The notes below the pieces were generated by a model that did not search any database, had not been told where the DNA came from, and worked only from the letters and a program-made list of their open reading frames with translations. A stretch of DNA of 64,000 nt, taken from Moniliophthora roreri. Taxonomy: Eukaryota; Basidiomycota; Agaricomycetes; Agaricales; Marasmiaceae. The position numbers were made by a program, and so were the translations under genes. The stretch covers positions 62,001 to 126,000 of the forward strand of contig LATX02000133.1 of NCBI GenBank assembly GCA_001466705.2, written 5' to 3'. Below are positions 11,275 through 23,150 of this stretch, piece by piece (the first letter of the stretch is position 1; each line of letters begins with the position of its first letter).

Positions 11275-12570
11275 TACATAGTGACAGTCATTCATCTCCT
11301 CTCTCATCTGCTTGACTTCAAGCAAAATGAGTCGGCCAAGTTCTGTGGGGTCCTCCTCTCTGACAAAATCCACATCTGAGTCCTTAACGAAAGGCTTACT
11401 CTTCAGAAGCCCAGAAGCCTTCTCCTTCTTCTTCAAGGGTCCAGCCACATTCTTGGAAGATCCTGTAGTCATGGAGACAAAACTACACTTCAATTTGAAA
11501 GTGCAGCATGCCAAGCACACACCAATCAGCCTGACTTGGCCACTGGTAGTCTCCACCTGACATTTGCACACCTTACCACAAGCAGTGCAGCCTTCACATT
11601 CTATTGCCAAGTTAGCCCAGCTGAAATGTGGTTCATATGACAACCTTCTGCACCTCCATTCAAACACCAGTGTCAGTCTCTGCCTCTTCCTCAGCTCTCA
11701 GACACTTACAATGGGTGACAGGCAAAGTTGACTCACATGGCCATTTGCTAGAGTCATCTAACAAAGGCAACTCAATGTAGTCCAAACAATAGGCAGCTGC
11801 TGCCTTACCCTTATGTTTGCCACCCAACCATGTCATACAAGGTGACTCCTCAATCACTGTACTCATACTTCCACACATGGTAGCAGAAGATGTTGCACAA
11901 GTCACCACTTGACATTGCTTCCCCTTCTTCTCTTTCTCCTTCTCAGCTTTCTCCCTTGCAGCCCTCTCCACACTCCTGTTCTTCAGCTTCCTGCTGTTCT
12001 TGCAGCCACTCCTTGATCTGCCCATTTTCGATCTGCTCGTAAGTGGACTGAAAATGCTTCCAGTCCAACAACTGCTCCTCCTGTGCATTCAATGCCATCT
12101 CCCACTCAGCTGAAATCTGAGCTCGCTCTTGAGTATCTGCCCTGTGGTGGGCTCCCCACACTGCCAACTTTTCACCAGGTGCCTGCACAATCAGAAGAGG
12201 GAATTCAGGTTCAGGAACAAGAGCAGGGAACTCTACAATCAGGCAGTCTTTGGACATCTCCTTGAGCACCAAGAGATCCTTCCACAAATAAGTTGCCTGA
12301 GGATAAGTATGTTGGCTGATGTTTGGAATGGGCATCACTGGATATTGAAGGGGGGACAAGAAGTCCACATCATCGATGTTGGTAAGGTCAATGACTTCAT
12401 GCAAGTTGGATGGTTCAGCCAACATGCTTTCTGATGGGGGGAGTGATGGATTTCGACTTTTTCCCAAGGCTTTTTATACTCTGACACTGCCACTGGACAT
12501 GTGGCACCTAGGACAATTCTTTCCATTTCTTTCCATTTCCTTTTTAGTATGTTCCTCCAGGGTCAGAACC

Positions 12571-12583
12571 TAGGGGGGGAGAC
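12571..12583 (+). promoter_or_regulatory. polypurine tract of element 1
   Basis: A G-rich purine run (TAGGGGGGGAGAC) directly abuts the TGTTAG start of the LTR, the position of a plus-strand primer in LTR retrotransposons. Confidence 0.6.
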
Positions 12584-13092
12584 TGTTAGGCCCATACAAC
12601 TCAACTCAGCTGGAACCCATATGAGACCTCATACAAGGACCACCTACATGCTCTTTCTATCATATCTTACATGCCTCATTAATCTTCACATTGTACATCT
12701 TACCACACATTTTTCTTGTAGTGACATCTTGGTCATTATCCTCATGGACTACACATGTTCTCCACATTGTACCCTTTCCCAGTAGATATAAACTGCTGTA
12801 TTCTACCAGTATACCCCAAGTGAAAAATTAACGTTGTTCTACACTCTTCTTCTATCTACTTGCTCTCATCCTTGCTTGTGCAGAGACCCTTCATCTCAGC
12901 CAAGCCCTGTAGTTCAGTAGTGCTGTTGCCAATAGCTTCAGCAAACCTACCCCCTTCATACTAGGGGTGCCACCTGCCAGGCTAGAAGCTGCTTAGCTGG
13001 CTACAGCTACAAGCAGCTAAGCCAATAAAAATTATCAAAACATAGTAAACTCACCTCAGACACTTTACACAGCTTCTAATGGGTTTCTAACA
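12584..13092 (+). repeat. LTR of Ty3/gypsy element 1 (3' LTR)
   Basis: It starts TGTTAG and ends with the inverted CTAACA, 509 bp. A TATA box (GATATAAA, about 12785) is followed by a T/C-rich stretch. The polypurine tract on its left makes it a 3' LTR for a plus-strand element. The copy at 15498-16006 lies within the 2.9-kb duplication and is probably the same locus. Confidence 0.6.
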
Positions 13093-13294
13093 TCTTCAGT
13101 GACTATTTCCAACTGCATGCAGGAGATAGAACACTAGTAATTTCACACTGTTGAGGGTCACCAGTAGCAGGTGCCTAATGTACTGCCACATTCCCAGGGT
13201 TCTGGACCAAGCTGCAGGCTTACCACTGCACTTGTGCTGTGCTATGCCCAAGTTCTTTTGGGTTCAAGAGGGTCCTGGACAAACATAGGTTAGT

Positions 13295-13730
13295 TGTTAC
13301 GTTACTTGCACAGCAACGCTAACTCAACTACTTCAGAAAGGTAGAGCTCTTCATCAATAGTTCTTAAGTTCAAGTTAGAGTTCGTTTAGCAGATGCTAAA
13401 GTTCAGAGTTCCTTCAGTTCGAGGCATTGACACAAGTATAGATTAACTAGGTCAAGCTGAGGACTTAGAGTCCTAGCTTGAGTGCTTAAATACGTACAAT
13501 CATGTCATGTAGTCTACGTGATACAACATCCAATAGCTACAGTGATATGATAATAAATACCGACAAAGTCGGGATATGATACATGCTTCGATAGGAAAAG
13601 GGGTACTGGGAAGGTGTAAAAGGTCCGATAGAGTGAGAAGCATAGAAGTGATAAGAAAAGGGGGGGCTAGGAAGGTGGACTTGTCCAATCAGAAAGAGAA
13701 GCATAGAAGAGGGGTATGAAAAACATAACA
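13295..13730 (-). repeat. LTR of element 2, copy inside the duplicated block
   Basis: Identical to 16209-16644 with the same TTAGT in front of it. It is followed by the duplicate junction and not by the element body, so it is most likely the same LTR counted twice. Confidence 0.75.
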
Positions 13731-16203
13731 TTACCCCCTGTTTAANAATAAATATAAAATTTTGAATATTATATCAAGGAAAACATGTTAAATACAAAAG
13801 GAAAATTATATGAAAACTATCTGAAAACTGCTGTAAGATATAGTATTTCCACATGATTTTCCTACTATTTTCCTAGTGTTTTCCTAGTGTTTTCTCTGAC
13901 TTTTCCACAATAGAAAATTTGGAATTTTTATCTTATCTTATCAGCATTTTCTGAGTATTTTCAACCAGAGAAAATTTAATGTTTTCTCAGCATGGAAATT
14001 ATTCTAATATATTGTATTGTCTATTAATTCTATATTTTTTGCTATTGAAAATTTAACATCCTCCAGACATATTCTTGTTGAGAGGACACAATTAAAATTT
14101 AGAATTTATAAATGCTTTTTTGAAAATCTTCTTTGCAAGAAGATTAAGTGTTTTCTCAATCAGAAAACCATGTTAAAAGAACACCTCGTACATAGTGACA
14201 GTCATTCATCTCCTCTCTCATCTGCTTGACTTCAAGCAAAATGAGTCGGCCAAGTTCTGTGGGGTCCTCCTCTCTGACAAAATCCACATCTGAGTCCTTA
14301 ACGAAAGGCTTACTCTTCAGAAGCCCAGAAGCCTTCTCCTTCTTCTTCAAGGGTCCAGCCACATTCTTGGAAGATCCTGTAGTCATGGAGACAAAACTAC
14401 ACTTCAATTTGAAAGTGCAGCATGCCAAGCACACACCAATCAGCCTGACTTGGCCACTGGTAGTCTCCACCTGACATTTGCACACCTTACCACAAGCAGT
14501 GCAGCCTTCACATTCTATTGCCAAGTTAGCCCAGCTGAAATGTGGTTCATATGACAACCTTCTGCACCTCCATTCAAACACCAGTGTCAGTCTCTGCCTC
14601 TTCCTCAGCTCTCAGACACTTACAATGGGTGACAGGCAAAGTTGACTCACATGGCCATTTGCTAGAGTCATCTAACAAAGGCAACTCAATGTAGTCCAAA
14701 CAATAGGCAGCTGCTGCCTTACCCTTATGTTTGCCACCCAACCATGTCATACAAGGTGACTCCTCAATCACTGTACTCATACTTCCACACATGGTAGCAG
14801 AAGATGTTGCACAAGTCACCACTTGACATTGCTTCCCCTTCTTCTCTTTCTCCTTCTCAGCTTTCTCCCTTGCAGCCCTCTCCACACTCCTGTTCTTCAG
14901 CTTCCTGCTGTTCTTGCAGCCACTCCTTGATCTGCCCATTTTCGATCTGCTCGTAAGTGGACTGAAAATGCTTCCAGTCCAACAACTGCTCCTCCTGTGC
15001 ATTCAATGCCATCTCCCACTCAGCTGAAATCTGAGCTCGCTCTTGAGTATCTGCCCTGTGGTGGGCTCCCCACACTGCCAACTTTTCACCAGGTGCCTGC
15101 ACAATCAGAAGAGGGAATTCAGGTTCAGGAACAAGAGCAGGGAACTCTACAATCAGGCAGTCTTTGGACATCTCCTTGAGCACCAAGAGATCCTTCCACA
15201 AATAAGTTGCCTGAGGATAAGTATGTTGGCTGATGTTTGGAATGGGCATCACTGGATATTGAAGGGGGGACAAGAAGTCCACATCATCGATGTTGGTAAG
15301 GTCAATGACTTCATGCAAGTTGGATGGTTCAGCCAACATGCTTTCTGATGGGGGGAGTGATGGATTTCGACTTTTTCCCAAGGCTTTTTATACTCTGACA
15401 CTGCCACTGGACATGTGGCACCTAGGACAATTCTTTCCATTTCTTTCCATTTCCTTTTTAGTATGTTCCTCCAGGGTCAGAACCTAGGGGGGGAGACTGT
15501 TAGGCCCATACAACTCAACTCAGCTGGAACCCATATGAGACCTCATACAAGGACCACCTACATGCTCTTTCTATCATATCTTACATGCCTCATTAATCTT
15601 CACATTGTACATCTTACCACACATTTTTCTTGTAGTGACATCTTGGTCATTATCCTCATGGACTACACATGTTCTCCACATTGTACCCTTTCCCAGTAGA
15701 TATAAACTGCTGTATTCTACCAGTATACCCCAAGTGAAAAATTAACGTTGTTCTACACTCTTCTTCTATCTACTTGCTCTCATCCTTGCTTGTGCAGAGA
15801 CCCTTCATCTCAGCCAAGCCCTGTAGTTCAGTAGTGCTGTTGCCAATAGCTTCAGCAAACCTACCCCCTTCATACTAGGGGTGCCACCTGCCAGGCTAGA
15901 AGCTGCTTAGCTGGCTACAGCTACAAGCAGCTAAGCCAATAAAAATTATCAAAACATAGTAAACTCACCTCAGACACTTTACACAGCTTCTAATGGGTTT
16001 CTAACATCTTCAGTGACTATTTCCAACTGCATGCAGGAGATAGAACACTAGTAATTTCACACTGTTGAGGGTCACCAGTAGCAGGTGCCTAATGTACTGC
16101 CACATTCCCAGGGTTCTGGACCAAGCTGCAGGCTTACCACTGCACTTGTGCTGTGCTATGCCCAAGTTCTTTTGGGTTCAAGAGGGTCCTGGACAAACAT
16201 AGG

Positions 16204-16208
16204 TTAGT
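16204..16208. repeat. target site duplication of element 2, left
   Basis: TTAGT abuts the outer end of the left LTR and is repeated at 24418-24422. Confidence 0.85.
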
Positions 16209-16644
16209 TGTTACGTTACTTGCACAGCAACGCTAACTCAACTACTTCAGAAAGGTAGAGCTCTTCATCAATAGTTCTTAAGTTCAAGTTAGAGTTCGTT
16301 TAGCAGATGCTAAAGTTCAGAGTTCCTTCAGTTCGAGGCATTGACACAAGTATAGATTAACTAGGTCAAGCTGAGGACTTAGAGTCCTAGCTTGAGTGCT
16401 TAAATACGTACAATCATGTCATGTAGTCTACGTGATACAACATCCAATAGCTACAGTGATATGATAATAAATACCGACAAAGTCGGGATATGATACATGC
16501 TTCGATAGGAAAAGGGGTACTGGGAAGGTGTAAAAGGTCCGATAGAGTGAGAAGCATAGAAGTGATAAGAAAAGGGGGGGCTAGGAAGGTGGACTTGTCC
16601 AATCAGAAAGAGAAGCATAGAAGAGGGGTATGAAAAACATAACA
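16209..16644 (-). repeat. 3' LTR of element 2
   Basis: 436 bp, TGTTAC...ATAACA, almost identical to 23982-24417. The neighbouring plus-strand TTACCCCCTG reads on the minus strand as a polypurine tract next to the 3' LTR. Confidence 0.92.
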
Positions 16645-16681
16645 TTACCCCCTGTTTAAGGCAAAACTCTGTATTGCCACA

Positions 16682-18131
16682 TTACAACTCTCCATCTCCA
16701 TAAAGCTCCGTATCATAATCATACGATGTGTCCGGCATTTCATCGATGCTCTGAAGCATCGGAGTATTCGGCACTTCTCCTGTTGTTTCTGACGTTTCAT
16801 CGGCATTTTGAGGCGCCGGAATATTCGACCCTCCTCCAGTCAGCTGCCAACCCTCAGCCATCCGTCCATAGACTGAAGACCCCACATTAAACCTCTGCAC
16901 CTTCCTCAGATCTGTTCCGACGAACAGGAAATCCACATCACCTCCGCTGTCGTAAATCGACTTCTCAGCATTCTCCTCCAAGATTTTCATAAGGTTCATC
17001 ATCATAACTGCAATCATCTGGCAAAGAGTCTGGACTCGAACCAGACCCTCAACGTGCAATTCGGCGAGACCTTTGTTGATTAGGGCAGTGTGAAGATATA
17101 TGCCCAGGCTGAGTTGTGAAGCATCTGCAACACATGTACTGTGGGCAATTTCAGGCAAAATGGTGTTCCAGTCCACACACAGGGCAGAGACGCAGTTGAT
17201 GAGCTGAGTCATGGGGGTCAGGAGTGGAGTTGGAGACCTCAAGTTCAGCGTCGGTAGGTCTTTGTCGCTTGAGGGGGTTCGATTTTCCCTGTCCTTGTTC
17301 CTGTCCTCATCTGGCAGGTCTGCCCCGCCAACCATGGGGATTACGTCAACCTCATGGTGGAACCGATGCTTCAGGCATCTGAAGACTTCCAGGGTCGGCG
17401 GTAGTTGGAGGTTCGAGGTCTCTGGTGGAGGCGTGATCGGTCGGCTCAATCTTAGGTTCAATGTCAGGATTGGGGGTGGGGTCAGGATAAACGAGGGCAT
17501 TGCTAGTGGGGGGCTCAGTGGTCGGACAGGGAGCGGCAGCAACTCCGGGCGAGAGTCGATCTGCGAGGGTTCGGGGTTCGGAGGTGAGTCTGGTGAGGAG
17601 ACTCCTGGTGTTGTTGATGTCGGGGCAAGGGTATCTGTTTCCATCAGTCTGTCGTCCAAGCTGGTTGACAACGCTGAAGGTGAGGGGATCAGGGTACTCT
17701 GACAATGCTCAGGGATCTGGGGGAGGTGGCATGGACAAGTGTGAATGATATGGAAATAACGACAGTACTGTGATGGGTCCTTCTAACCCAATTCAATAGT
17801 TGCAAGCATACATTACTTGGTTGGCAATTTTGAGATTGCAGCTGTCAATGATTTTTTCGAATAGACAGCTTTGGGACTGTAAGAAAAAGAGGCTTTTGAC
17901 AAGGGGTTCCAGTCGGTTGTGCTGATCACCGGCTGCTCGCAGCTGGTCGTCGTACTGTCTGGTATTAAAGATGTGGAGGAGTTGGTAGGGGTTTGGGTGG
18001 AGTCCGTGTTGGTAGGTGATATTTTCTCCGTACCAACCTTCTCCTGACACAGTAGGAACCGGGCTTGGTTCTCTGGATGACTGGCTGCTAGAAGTAGAAG
18101 AGGAAGAGGAGGAGGCAGTTGCATTGGACAT
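16682..18131 (-). pseudogene. ORF3 of element 2, downstream of pol, function unknown
   Basis: An ATG at 18131 lies six bases past the pol stop. The frame is Ser-rich at its start, then broken by a TGA at 17793 (a likely former CGA) and by at least one frame change near 17700. It continues as a 300-codon frame to 16682. The middle is Pro-rich and acidic. The later part holds a predicted helical stretch (about 17195-16980) and an acidic Tyr/Asp tail. No transmembrane segment is seen, so it is not an obvious envelope-like protein. Its position matches env or accessory genes of other LTR elements. Confidence 0.6.
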
Positions 18132-18136
18132 GACGT

Positions 18137-21100
18137 TCAAGTTTTGAGAGGGATGAGGTCTCTTGGTTTCAACTTATGTTTCTTTATATATTCTTTGTAA
18201 ACGTCCAGGCAATTGACCATCCCCTCGGTCTTAATCCATCGATTATGTGATAAATTGTACCCCGTGTACGACACAAGGAATTCTCGGGGTCATTTCTTGG
18301 GTCGGTGTCCTATAATCACTTCCACCTCATATTCTTTGAACCCTTCTATCAGATCAGGAGGTGGTTCCATAAAGCTAGGTCTGTGAGCTTCGGTTTCCTT
18401 GAACGGTGTAAGAAGGGCGGCATGGAAAATAGGGTGAATCTTCCATTGGTGCAGCAGTTTCAGCTGGTAAGTGACAGGTCCCAAAGCTTCGAGAATCTCA
18501 AAGGGTCCTTCTCGTTTTGGCGCTAGTTTCTTCGAAGGATACCCTATGGCTAGGTTCTTTCCTTCCAGCCACACCTTCTGACCAACATTATACATTTCCA
18601 AGTCCCTCTTTTCCCTTCTCAACATCTTCTGCCGTGCCAGTTCTAGCAGTCCTGTGGTCTCTTCTCTGATTCTTTTCAGCTCTTGGAGCCGTTCTTCGAC
18701 TGACGGAATGTCAGTCTGTTCGAACACTGTGGGAATGGCCCTTGGGTGGTAACCCATCATCATGAAGAAAGGAGAATTCTTGAGTACTGAGTGTGTTTGA
18801 TTGTTGTGTGTGAATTCCGCTAGAGGGAGATATTCCTTCCATTTCATCTGTTCTTTGGTGCAGAAAATGTGAAGATAGACTTCAATTTCTTGGTTAACTC
18901 GTTCAGTTTCTCCGTCGGTCTGCGGGTGAAACACCGTGCTCATTGAATGTTTGATTGACAGTTGCTTTCCCATTTCCTGGAAGACTTCCGCCACAAATCC
19001 GGGATCTCGATCTGATATTATATGATCAGGAAGTCTGAACCTTTTGTACACATGTTGGATCAGCAGGTCTGCTATCTCTGTGGCATCCGACTTCTTCATA
19101 CATAGTGTAAAAATTACCCTCTTCATAGAGGAGTGGTCCACCACGACTAAAATGGAATCCATCCCGTCACATTCGGGGAGATCTGTGATCAAATCCATTG
19201 TACACATCTGAAAAGGCAGAGAGTTCAGATGATGTTGCAGGGGCTGAATCGGTGTTCTTGTTGGATGTGTGTTTACTTTGGATTGTTGACACAGCACGCA
19301 ACTGTCTACGAAGCTCCTGACAAACTTTGCCATTCCTGGCCACCAGAAGTCCCGCTGGACTTGTTCTAGAGTGTTCCACTGACCGGAGTGTCCTACTCCA
19401 GGTGTCTCATGTATTGATTGAACTACTCGTCGTCGTAGTTCTAGATCATTTGTTACATAGATCTGGTCCTTAAAGAGTAATAATCCACCGTGAATCTCCC
19501 AGTCGGAGAGTGCAGACTTTATTGGCGGCACGCCTTGTTGTAATAACTGCTCCAAGGCCGACTTATGAAAGTCGTCTGGGCCCAATTGGTCTGCAATTTC
19601 AGCTCCTAAATCTAAGTTGATTCTCTTGACAAAGAGTTGATCTGGAAGGAGTATGATGTCGTCGTTATCATTATCTCCTTCTCATCCTTCATGGTTCCAT
19701 CGCGAAAGAGCATCAGCTTGCGTCATCAATGTTCCTGGCATGTGAATGAGGCTGAGATCGAATTCTGATAGTAGGAGACTCCAGCATGCTTGTCTTCAGT
19801 TAAGTTTTTGAGCGACACAGAAATACATAAGGTTCTTATGATTGGATAGAACCACTACTTTGTATTTCCCTCCCATCAGATAGTGACGCCATTCCGTTAG
19901 GGCTCTCGTTATGGCTAGTAATTCACGGTCATAGATTTCATAATTCCGTTCTGTTGGCGAAAAGGACTTCGACAGATATCCACAGGGGTGCTATTCTCCA
20001 TCCGGTCCTTGTTGTCGCAGTACTGCTCCTGTTGCCCATTTTGAGGTGTCTGCCTCTATTACAAAGGGTTTGTCCAAGTCTGGCATCAGAAGAACAGGTT
20101 CTGAAAGGAATTTCCTTTTGAGGAGGTCAAATGCGATCTGGCATGCAGGGGTCCATTCGAATTTCTGTGATTTACATGTGAGGTTATGGAGTGGTCATGC
20201 CAGTTGCACATATTTCCCAATAAATTTTCGATAAAAGTTTCTGAATCCTAAGAAGGCTTGTACTCCTTTGACTGTTTTTGGTGGTTCCCATTCTGCTATT
20301 TCTGCCAGTTTTACTGGGTCCATGGCGACATAATTCAGCCGGATCACCATTCCAAGGAATATCACCTGTTGTACGTCAAATTCGCACTTCTCCAGTTTGA
20401 AATACAGATCATGCTTTCTAATCTGTTGCATCAGCCGTTCAGTCCTTTCCTAATGTTCCTTCTGATCTTTCAAAAACAGAAGAATGTTGTCCATATAGAC
20501 AACACACCATCCTTCATTGATGAAGTTGGAGAGGATGTCGTTCATGAAGGCCTGGAATGTTGCAGGCAAGTTACTGAGTCCGAAGAACATGACCGTTGGT
20601 TCAAACAGCCCCTGATTTGTTTTGAAGGCTGCTTTCCACTGGTCTCCGTCTTTGATCCGTATGTTATTATAGCCGTTCCTGAGATCCAATTTTGTAAAAA
20701 CCTTTGCTCCTTTCAGCTTGTCAAGAAGTTCCGATATCAAGGGAAGAGGGTAAGTGTTCTTTATGGTTCCTTTGTTCAGTTCTCTGTAGTCTTGAGTGGG
20801 TCATAGTGTGCCTTTCTCCTTCTTCGCTATGAAGAAGAATGGGGAAGCCATTGGAGATTTGGACTTTCGGATGTACTCTTTTCATAGATTTTCCTCCAGG
20901 AATTTGTCCTGTTCTTTTTGTTCGTTTGGACTCAAAGGATAGAGTTTGCAGTTTTGGGGTATAAAATCCGGTTTTAATTCAATAGCATGGTTGTAAGATC
21001 TGGAGGGTGGGAATCACTCTGCCTTCTTCTTCTCGAAACAATCTCTATATTCTTGAAGATAAGAGGGAATCAGTTCGTCTATCTCCTTCTTGACTTCTTG

Positions 21101-21640
21101 TTGCTGATGGGCTAGTTCTTGCGAGGCAGTGATCTTTGCTCCAATTAACACCTCCACAGGATTGTTGTCAAGGACACCTTGGAACCTTCTGATCTGTATT
21201 CTTCTTTTCGGTACAAATCTCACCTCTCCCATCTCCCAGTCAATTTGAGGGTTGTGATGCCGAAGCCAGGGAAGTCCCAGGATTACATCTTCATCTCCAA
21301 TTCCTGAGATCATGAAATTTTCCCTGAATTCTTTTCCTGCTATCACAAATTCGAGTTCCACCACATGAGATATCCATGCGGTTTTATTTGGCGTTCCGTC
21401 AACATTGAACACTTTGATCTTTTTGGGGAGCTGGACCCACTTCTTTCCCAGTTCCTTTGCCAGAGCCCTACTGATGAATCTTCCTCCGGCTCCCGAGTCT
21501 AACAAGGCTTGTGTTTCGATGATTTTGGTTCCCACTTTGTACTGGAGAGGAATGTGCATAGAATTTTGGTCCATCTTAGCTAGTACAAAGTGTGAAATTG
21601 TTACAGGCGGTGGAGACATTGTCCTCTTCTGCCACTTCAA
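18137..21640 (-). pseudogene. pol: Ty3/gypsy pol of element 2: protease-RT-RNase H-integrase-chromodomain
   Basis: The protease has an L-D-S-G-A motif (about 21500). The RT spans about 20950-20190, with the catalytic box reading YMDN (20486-20491) where YMDD or YLDD is expected. RNase H follows (about 20150-19850). The integrase (19585-18600) keeps its D...D...E residues, including S-D-R-D-P-G-F. A GPY/F-type module and a chromodomain (about 18330-18170) complete it. TGA stops sit at conserved Arg positions near 20882, 20804, 20170, 19801, 19682 and 18295, with a TAG near 19993 where Trp is usual. The protein cannot be made from this copy. Confidence 0.92.
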
Positions 21641-22245
21641 AAACCCTCCAACTCCATGAGGTCAATCAAAGAGTTCTTCTCCTCTTCTGGCTGATCATTT
21701 ACTAAGGCCTTAATCTTCGCATATTGTTTCTCCCTGGTCAACTTTTTCGGTTCTTCCTTCTTCTTTTTGTCCTTTTTTGGGCTATCCAGGCAGTCCCTAA
21801 TTTGATGGCCTCCTCGACCACACCTGAAACATAGGCCTTTTGTCATGTATTCCTTTCGGTCTATCTCCGAAATCTGCTGCTGTTTGATGGCTACCTCCTC
21901 CTTACAGAAACTTCACTTCGGCTTCCTTCCGTTGTCATCGTCCCATGTCTTCCCATACTCCATGGCTTGCTTGTAGCTTCCATCGAAGAGGATTGCCACG
22001 TTCATCCAATCCTTAATGTTGGTTGGAGCCCCTTCAGGTCATGTCATGATCTTCAGAGCCAGACTCTTCGGCAGTCCTCATTTGAATGCTACGATCTGTG
22101 CAGCGTCATTGTACCCAGTCTGTTTGGCTAGATAGGCAAACTGGTACGTATATTCATCGGCTCTTTCCTTCATCTTCAGGTCTCAAAGCTTTAGCTGAGC
22201 TTCTAGAGCAGTATCGAGGGGCTCGAAGGAAGTTTCGAAGTCTTC
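21342..22245. repeat. 0.9-kb direct duplication in gag-protease, copy 1
   Basis: Identical to 22247-23150; the single N at 22246 marks the junction. Probable contig overlap. Confidence 0.92.
21640..21646 (-). promoter_or_regulatory. candidate -1 ribosomal frameshift site (gag/pol)
   Basis: On the minus strand the heptamer G-GGT-TTT sits in the gag frame and is followed at once by the gag stop TGA (21637-21639). It fits X-XXY-YYZ. A -1 shift there enters exactly the frame that encodes the protease. The same site recurs at 22545-22551 in the duplicated copy. Confidence 0.55.
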
Positions 22246-22246
22246 N

Positions 22247-23150
22247 ATCACAAATTCGAGTTCCACCACATGAGATATCCATGCGGTTTTATTTGGCGTT
22301 CCGTCAACATTGAACACTTTGATCTTTTTGGGGAGCTGGACCCACTTCTTTCCCAGTTCCTTTGCCAGAGCCCTACTGATGAATCTTCCTCCGGCTCCCG
22401 AGTCTAACAAGGCTTGTGTTTCGATGATTTTGGTTCCCACTTTGTACTGGAGAGGAATGTGCATAGAATTTTGGTCCATCTTAGCTAGTACAAAGTGTGA
22501 AATTGTTACAGGCGGTGGAGACATTGTCCTCTTCTGCCACTTCAAAAACCCTCCAACTCCATGAGGTCAATCAAAGAGTTCTTCTCCTCTTCTGGCTGAT
22601 CATTTACTAAGGCCTTAATCTTCGCATATTGTTTCTCCCTGGTCAACTTTTTCGGTTCTTCCTTCTTCTTTTTGTCCTTTTTTGGGCTATCCAGGCAGTC
22701 CCTAATTTGATGGCCTCCTCGACCACACCTGAAACATAGGCCTTTTGTCATGTATTCCTTTCGGTCTATCTCCGAAATCTGCTGCTGTTTGATGGCTACC
22801 TCCTCCTTACAGAAACTTCACTTCGGCTTCCTTCCGTTGTCATCGTCCCATGTCTTCCCATACTCCATGGCTTGCTTGTAGCTTCCATCGAAGAGGATTG
22901 CCACGTTCATCCAATCCTTAATGTTGGTTGGAGCCCCTTCAGGTCATGTCATGATCTTCAGAGCCAGACTCTTCGGCAGTCCTCATTTGAATGCTACGAT
23001 CTGTGCAGCGTCATTGTACCCAGTCTGTTTGGCTAGATAGGCAAACTGGTACGTATATTCATCGGCTCTTTCCTTCATCTTCAGGTCTCAAAGCTTTAGC
23101 TGAGCTTCTAGAGCAGTATCGAGGGGCTCGAAGGAAGTTTCGAAGTCTTC
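22247..23150. repeat. 0.9-kb direct duplication in gag-protease, copy 2
   Basis: Partner of 21342-22245. Confidence 0.92.

Larger units (their letters stand above)
10301..12467 (-). pseudogene. Cys-rich putative zinc-binding protein with SUMO-interacting-like motif, disrupted
   Basis: The minus-strand frame starts at 12467 and can be followed through three reading frames (shifts near 11965 and 11657) and across an inserted 749-bp element to a stop near 10301. The N-terminus carries V-I-D-L-T followed by acidic residues, a good SUMO-interacting motif. The middle is a Glu/Lys-rich coiled coil. Then comes a Cys cluster, C-x2-C-x2-C-x3-C-x-C, followed about 15 residues later by C-x2-CC-x5-C. The C-terminus is a heptad-like coiled coil plus a poly-Glu tail. 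It sits between pol and the 3' LTR of element 1, in antisense orientation. It may be an accessory gene of the retrotransposon or a host gene. The frame shifts could be real decay or unrecognised introns. Confidence 0.55.
7050..13092 (+). mobile_element. Ty3/gypsy chromodomain retrotransposon 1, 5'-truncated
   Basis: Three parts lie in the order expected of the 3' half of an LTR element: a plus-strand pol (7070-10150) ending in a chromodomain, an antisense Cys-rich ORF (12467-10301), then a polypurine tract (12571-12583) directly before an LTR that starts TGTTAG and ends CTAACA (12584-13092). Gag, protease and the 5' LTR were not recognised. That pol and LTR belong to one element is inferred from order and orientation; no second LTR exists in the window to prove it. 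Confidence 0.5.
10832..13745. repeat. 2.9-kb direct duplication, copy 1
   Basis: Essentially identical to 13747-16659, with one length difference in a G run near 10863. The copies are separated only by the single N at 13746. Probable unmerged contig overlap. Confidence 0.9.
13747..16659. repeat. 2.9-kb direct duplication, copy 2
   Basis: Repeats 10832-13745, including the right part of the MITE-like element, the Cys-rich ORF fragments (minus, 15381-14156), the element-1 LTR (15498-16006) and the element-2 LTR. These repeated genes are not listed again. Confidence 0.9.

Noticed and set aside
12975..13025. Inverted repeat TTAGCTG...CAGCTAA that could be a terminator hairpin or a MITE end
   Set aside because: Short, inside the proposed LTR, with no partner or target duplication.
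10832..16659. Recent segmental tandem duplication of the Cys-rich gene
   Set aside because: Exact identity and an N at the junction fit an unmerged contig overlap better.
17033..17050. Perfect tRNA-like T-arm (TCTGG-TTCGAGT-CCAGA) on the minus strand
   Set aside because: It lies inside the ORF3 coding frame, and no matching acceptor stem, D-arm or anticodon arm is found upstream.
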